A stretch of DNA of 8,032 nucleotides, taken from assembly GCA_021160765.1 (NCBI GenBank), contig JAGHBW010000179.1, forward strand, positions 1-8,032, read 5' to 3'. The first letter of the stretch is position 1; every line of letters starts with the position of its first letter. Source of the stretch: Thermoplasmata archaeon (GTDB lineage Archaea > Thermoplasmatota > Penumbrarchaeia > Penumbrarchaeales > EX4484-36). The notes under the pieces were generated by a model that saw nothing but the letters and a program-made list of their open reading frames with translations, did not search any database and was not told where the DNA came from. Both the position numbers and the translations under genes were made by a program. Shown here piece by piece: positions 7,101 to 8,032 of this stretch.

Positions 7101-7469
7101 GTTTATTGAGTCACCAGCGCTGGGGGTGTCGTTTAAAGTCACGCTGCTTCCGGAATAGAGATAGGTGGACTCCACAGTAACAACTGGTGGAAGTGTGCCC
7201 ACCTGTGAGCTTGAGATGTTCACCTCAAAGTTCCCCTCCGAATCAGTTTCTGTTGAGTTGAGCCACCCACCTCCAGACCCTGGATTCTGGTAGACAGACA
7301 CGATGAATGTTATTCCCGTCCCACTCACGTTTTCAACAGTGCCAAAAAGTGTGATGTCATCCGCACGAATAGAGGGATAATCAGATGCCACGATGGGCAG
7401 TACGAATAACCCACTGAATGCTATCAATAGCGCCAAAGCCACGCTTTCCAGAGGTGTCTTTCCTTTCAT
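4161..7469 (-). CDS. Large modular surface protein with membrane anchor and cytoplasmic double zinc ribbon
   Basis: This 1102-residue protein has no recognised specific name. A signal peptide covers residues 1 to about 29 (LALLIAFSGLFVLPIVAS). The exterior part holds three composite units: carboxypeptidase-regulatory-like module, PTGT module and SbsA/Big_5-type Ig-like module at about 40-322; the same order at 324-596; then regulatory-like plus Ig-like only at 599-793. A further Ig-like module (798-893) and a last beta domain (902-991) follow. A membrane helix spans about 997-1020, with MRAKIK just inside. The tail has two zinc ribbons, C1039/C1042/C1053/C1056 and C1066/C1069/C1080/C1083, both CPxC-X10-CPxC, and ends in an acidic run. 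About 32 N-X-S/T sequons lie outside the membrane and none after the helix. It probably acts in the cell envelope, in adhesion or as a structural layer; the tail could bind an intracellular partner. The ATG at 7469 is chosen over TTG 7496 because only it has a ribosome binding site. Confidence 0.88.
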   Translation of the reverse strand: MKGKTPLESVALALLIAFSGLFVLPIVASDYPSIRADDITLFGTVENVSGTGITFIVSVYQNPGSGGGWLNSTETDSEGNFEVNISSSQVGTLPPVVTVESTYLYSGSSVTLNDTPSAGDSINVSGLYVSRKPTGTLIVNVTSLGAPLEGAIVRVLDGSGYSAVTNSTGQCRFTDVVASPFPIRVSAEKEHYNPAVNNSVYIVANTTNYANIDIVEKPLPVNVVPSNGTMNYPVVGEVYIYFFQAMNASSLNKTNIVLMEYPNVEVNYTINITPNSNNRSLRLIHPPFKYNTRYIVIIKKEVTDVNGDNPLWKDYITEFTTEKGPATIYGWVYLRGTTIPAPPNTTIKVNGLPKGSTDANGYFEIGGIRTYGVPLNVSVENSYLYWGSFNNSVVVQKGDRIEVKDLWVEKKPTGTVMVVVSSGEDPLEGAKVSLLGTPYVNYTDSRGIATFYDVVAGTLTIIVEKEHYTTGRNYSVVVREDEVTQVHFNLRPSPLPVSTTPEDGEDLVPVNTNITITFYEDILISTVNSNTFKLLEGGTVPVSGEIHTISSRQFIFDPSSDLKHDTDYVIYLSTDIRNSTGARILWRELRATFHTAPWPPAYIRGYVKSAEDGEGIAGVIVRCLDSEDRTDEAGMYQIMLTPSSEVMSDLSVEFNGSSVGYTTYVATGVSVRAGEVLEFLNVTLEMIKGRYSTNPEDGAELVPVDVNIEVRFDKPLKSDDPNVNNWFALSPLGHSSLKIHGNVSFKDGDKTAVFDPEVVLSYGTPYRFYIYNSIKYADGTSALWWNESIVFTTEPKPIEITVIQPTGTINVSQTEPILIQFSKAVDTDLVNSSIAITPNMPQMNFSWSGERVLTITHGKLPPSTTYNISLPGGLRYGKNGARLLNDWFFTFTTGNATEYQPSISLEGGVIYSGMEFTPGERHVLRGSADNAEGYRVNVSVGGKYYRGVVQNGKWQVEIQLPTKEGKYTIVVKLEDPLTGNIVDEKSVEVVVKEKKSPLTLPIIILAVVIVFLVVAFLAMRAKIKGEEGEVVEMVEEFVCPECGEVVPADATVCPHCGAEFADKVRCPHCGALVPADVDICPKCGEPVAEEMELEEEEEYEME
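4221..4355 (-). other. Duplicated cytoplasmic zinc ribbons of the surface protein
   Basis: Two consecutive CPxC-X10-CPxC ribbons with VPAD at the same place in each (CGEVVPADATVC and CGALVPADVDIC) suggest tandem duplication. They lie on the cytoplasmic side according to the positive charges after the membrane helix. In DZANK-like proteins such ribbons usually serve protein or nucleic acid binding; which applies here is unknown. Confidence 0.8.
5682..7352 (-). repeat. Two diverged copies of a three-module unit in the surface protein
   Basis: Unit 1 (about 6504-7352) and unit 2 (about 5682-6497) share landmarks in the same order: (T/S)YLY.GS, KKPTGT or RKPTGT, a PLEGA turn, a DVVA strand, EKEHY, PLPV at the start of the Ig-like module, and a final LW...FTT or LW...FHT. 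A third, shortened unit (about 5091-5675) keeps the first and last modules and lacks the PTGT module. The copies have diverged at the protein level and are not DNA repeats. Confidence 0.75.
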
Positions 7470-7476
7470 ATCTATT

Positions 7477-7483
7477 CCCACCT
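7477..7483 (-). promoter_or_regulatory. Ribosome binding site that sets the surface-protein start
   Basis: Minus-strand AGGTGGG stands 7 bases before the ATG at 7469. The in-frame TTG at 7496 has no such sequence upstream and would put polar residues before the signal peptide, so the ATG is preferred. Confidence 0.7.
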
Positions 7484-7524
7484 GTAAATTTGTCAAGCGG
7501 AGAGTGGGCGTTGTATGATGTGTC

Positions 7525-7534
7525 TATATATATA
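7525..7534 (-). promoter_or_regulatory. TATA box of the surface-protein gene
   Basis: TATATATATA is preceded on the minus strand by a run of eight A (7536-7543), a purine-rich BRE-like flank. Its spacing predicts a transcription start near 7504 and a leader of about 35 bases containing the ribosome binding site. This suggests the gene is transcribed apart from the kinase gene upstream. Confidence 0.65.
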
Positions 7535-7565
7535 GTTTTTTTTGTCCGCCTCCAGAAAATGCAAA

Positions 7566-8032
7566 TTATTTCAACAAAATTCTTGCTCCCAAGGAGTCTA
7601 TTTCACTAACGCGAGAGAAAACAATATGGAAATCCTCAAGCAGTGAATCAAATCTCCTTTTCAGGGCCTCCATTACTTCTCTCTGCGCCCAAATGCTAGA
7701 GGGGGAATTGAATGATAAGTTTTCATTCCTGAAATATGAATTTGCAATCTCTGGTGGAACATATACGGCTACTGTGGAGCCGATCATAACGGGGGATGAC
7801 GGGAATCCTGCTTCGGCCAATCTTTCGGCAGCTTCAATCACGTCTGGTGGGTGAATTTCTATCTTCTTTGCGAATCTCAGTCCAGCACTGAAGACGTCGT
7901 TAATACTACGACCTCTGAGGGATTTTAGCTCCTCCTCTGCTGCTCTCTTTATACTTCTCATTGTTTCTTCCTCTATTAGAATCTCCGGTGTCAATATTCT
8001 TCCACCGAGAACAGCAGTGTATATTATGAAAT
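7566..8032 (-). CDS. GHMP-family kinase, probably archaeal pantoate kinase, C-terminal part
   Basis: The frame runs to the window edge, so the 5' end is missing; 154 C-terminal residues are visible. Archaeal pantoate kinase phosphorylates pantoate before phosphopantothenate synthetase in coenzyme A synthesis. Supporting features are TAVLGGRILTPEIL near the fragment start, SAGLRFAKKIEI (helix region resembling the SxxFAxxxGL of the family), PVMIGSTVAVYV at fragment residues 80-91 (the place of the GHMP motif 3 glycine-rich strand), and EIDSLGARIL near the C-terminus (143-152), resembling the GARVL end of pantoate kinases. The ATP-binding motif 2 (PxxxGLGSSAA type) lies outside the window, so another GHMP kinase is possible. 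The TTG at 7994 is in frame, but coding similarity continues upstream of it, so it is not taken as a start. The surface-protein gene follows 96 bases downstream with its own promoter. Confidence 0.62.
   Translation of the reverse strand, partial: FIIYTAVLGGRILTPEILIEEETMRSIKRAAEEELKSLRGRSINDVFSAGLRFAKKIEIHPPDVIEAAERLAEAGFPSSPVMIGSTVAVYVPPEIANSYFRNENLSFNSPSSIWAQREVMEALKRRFDSLLEDFHIVFSRVSEIDSLGARILLK

Noticed and set aside
7470..7496. TTG start for the large surface protein
   Set aside because: It has no ribosome binding site, adds polar residues before the signal peptide, and the ATG at 7469 has AGGTGGG at proper spacing.
7524..7535. Palindromic CTATATATATAG as a two-way promoter
   Set aside because: No plus-strand gene starts downstream of it; the sequence is a simple alternating TATA box serving the minus-strand gene.
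7992..7994. TTG as start of the kinase fragment
   Set aside because: The frame stays open to the window edge and the upstream residues (TAVLGGRI) fit the family, so the gene is truncated by the window and does not start here.

Overview
The window is a compact stretch of archaeal chromosome. The evidence is an archaeal-type CCA-adding enzyme, ABCE1/Rli1 (found in archaea and eukaryotes, not bacteria), TATA-box promoters at the expected distance from starts, and a C-terminal fragment that resembles archaeal pantoate kinase. Surface proteins rich in N-glycosylation sequons, and a membrane protein with a cytoplasmic zinc-ribbon tail, remind me of Thermoplasmatota-like euryarchaea. That placement is only an impression. 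I see no tRNA, rRNA, CRISPR array, insertion sequence or phage gene.

Layout: the plus strand carries four genes. The first is the 3' part of the CCA-adding enzyme (1-909). It is followed by a TATA box and a small, probably leaderless, secreted and membrane-anchored protein (947-1462). ABCE1 (1480-3249) begins 17 bases later and is probably co-transcribed with it. A T-rich stretch and a new TATA box then precede a single-domain KaiC/RadA-like ATPase (3323-4018). A 142-base convergent gap with T-tracts for both strands (4019-4160) separates this block from two minus-strand genes. These are a very large modular surface protein (4161-7469) with its own promoter and ribosome binding site, and, upstream of it, the C-terminal part of a GHMP-family kinase, probably pantoate kinase (7566-8032, cut by the window edge).

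Function: the housekeeping genes cover tRNA 3'-end maturation, ribosome recycling and probably coenzyme A synthesis. The less ordinary genes are the two cell-surface proteins and the KaiC-like ATPase. The large protein has a signal peptide, about nine beta-sandwich modules carrying about 32 sequons, one membrane helix, two matched cytoplasmic zinc ribbons and an acidic tail. No sequence evidence ties the surface proteins, the ATPase and ABCE1 into one pathway. I found no clear sign of a new multi-gene system; the best candidates for a second look are the large zinc-ribbon surface protein and the small p24/GOLD-like protein beside ABCE1.
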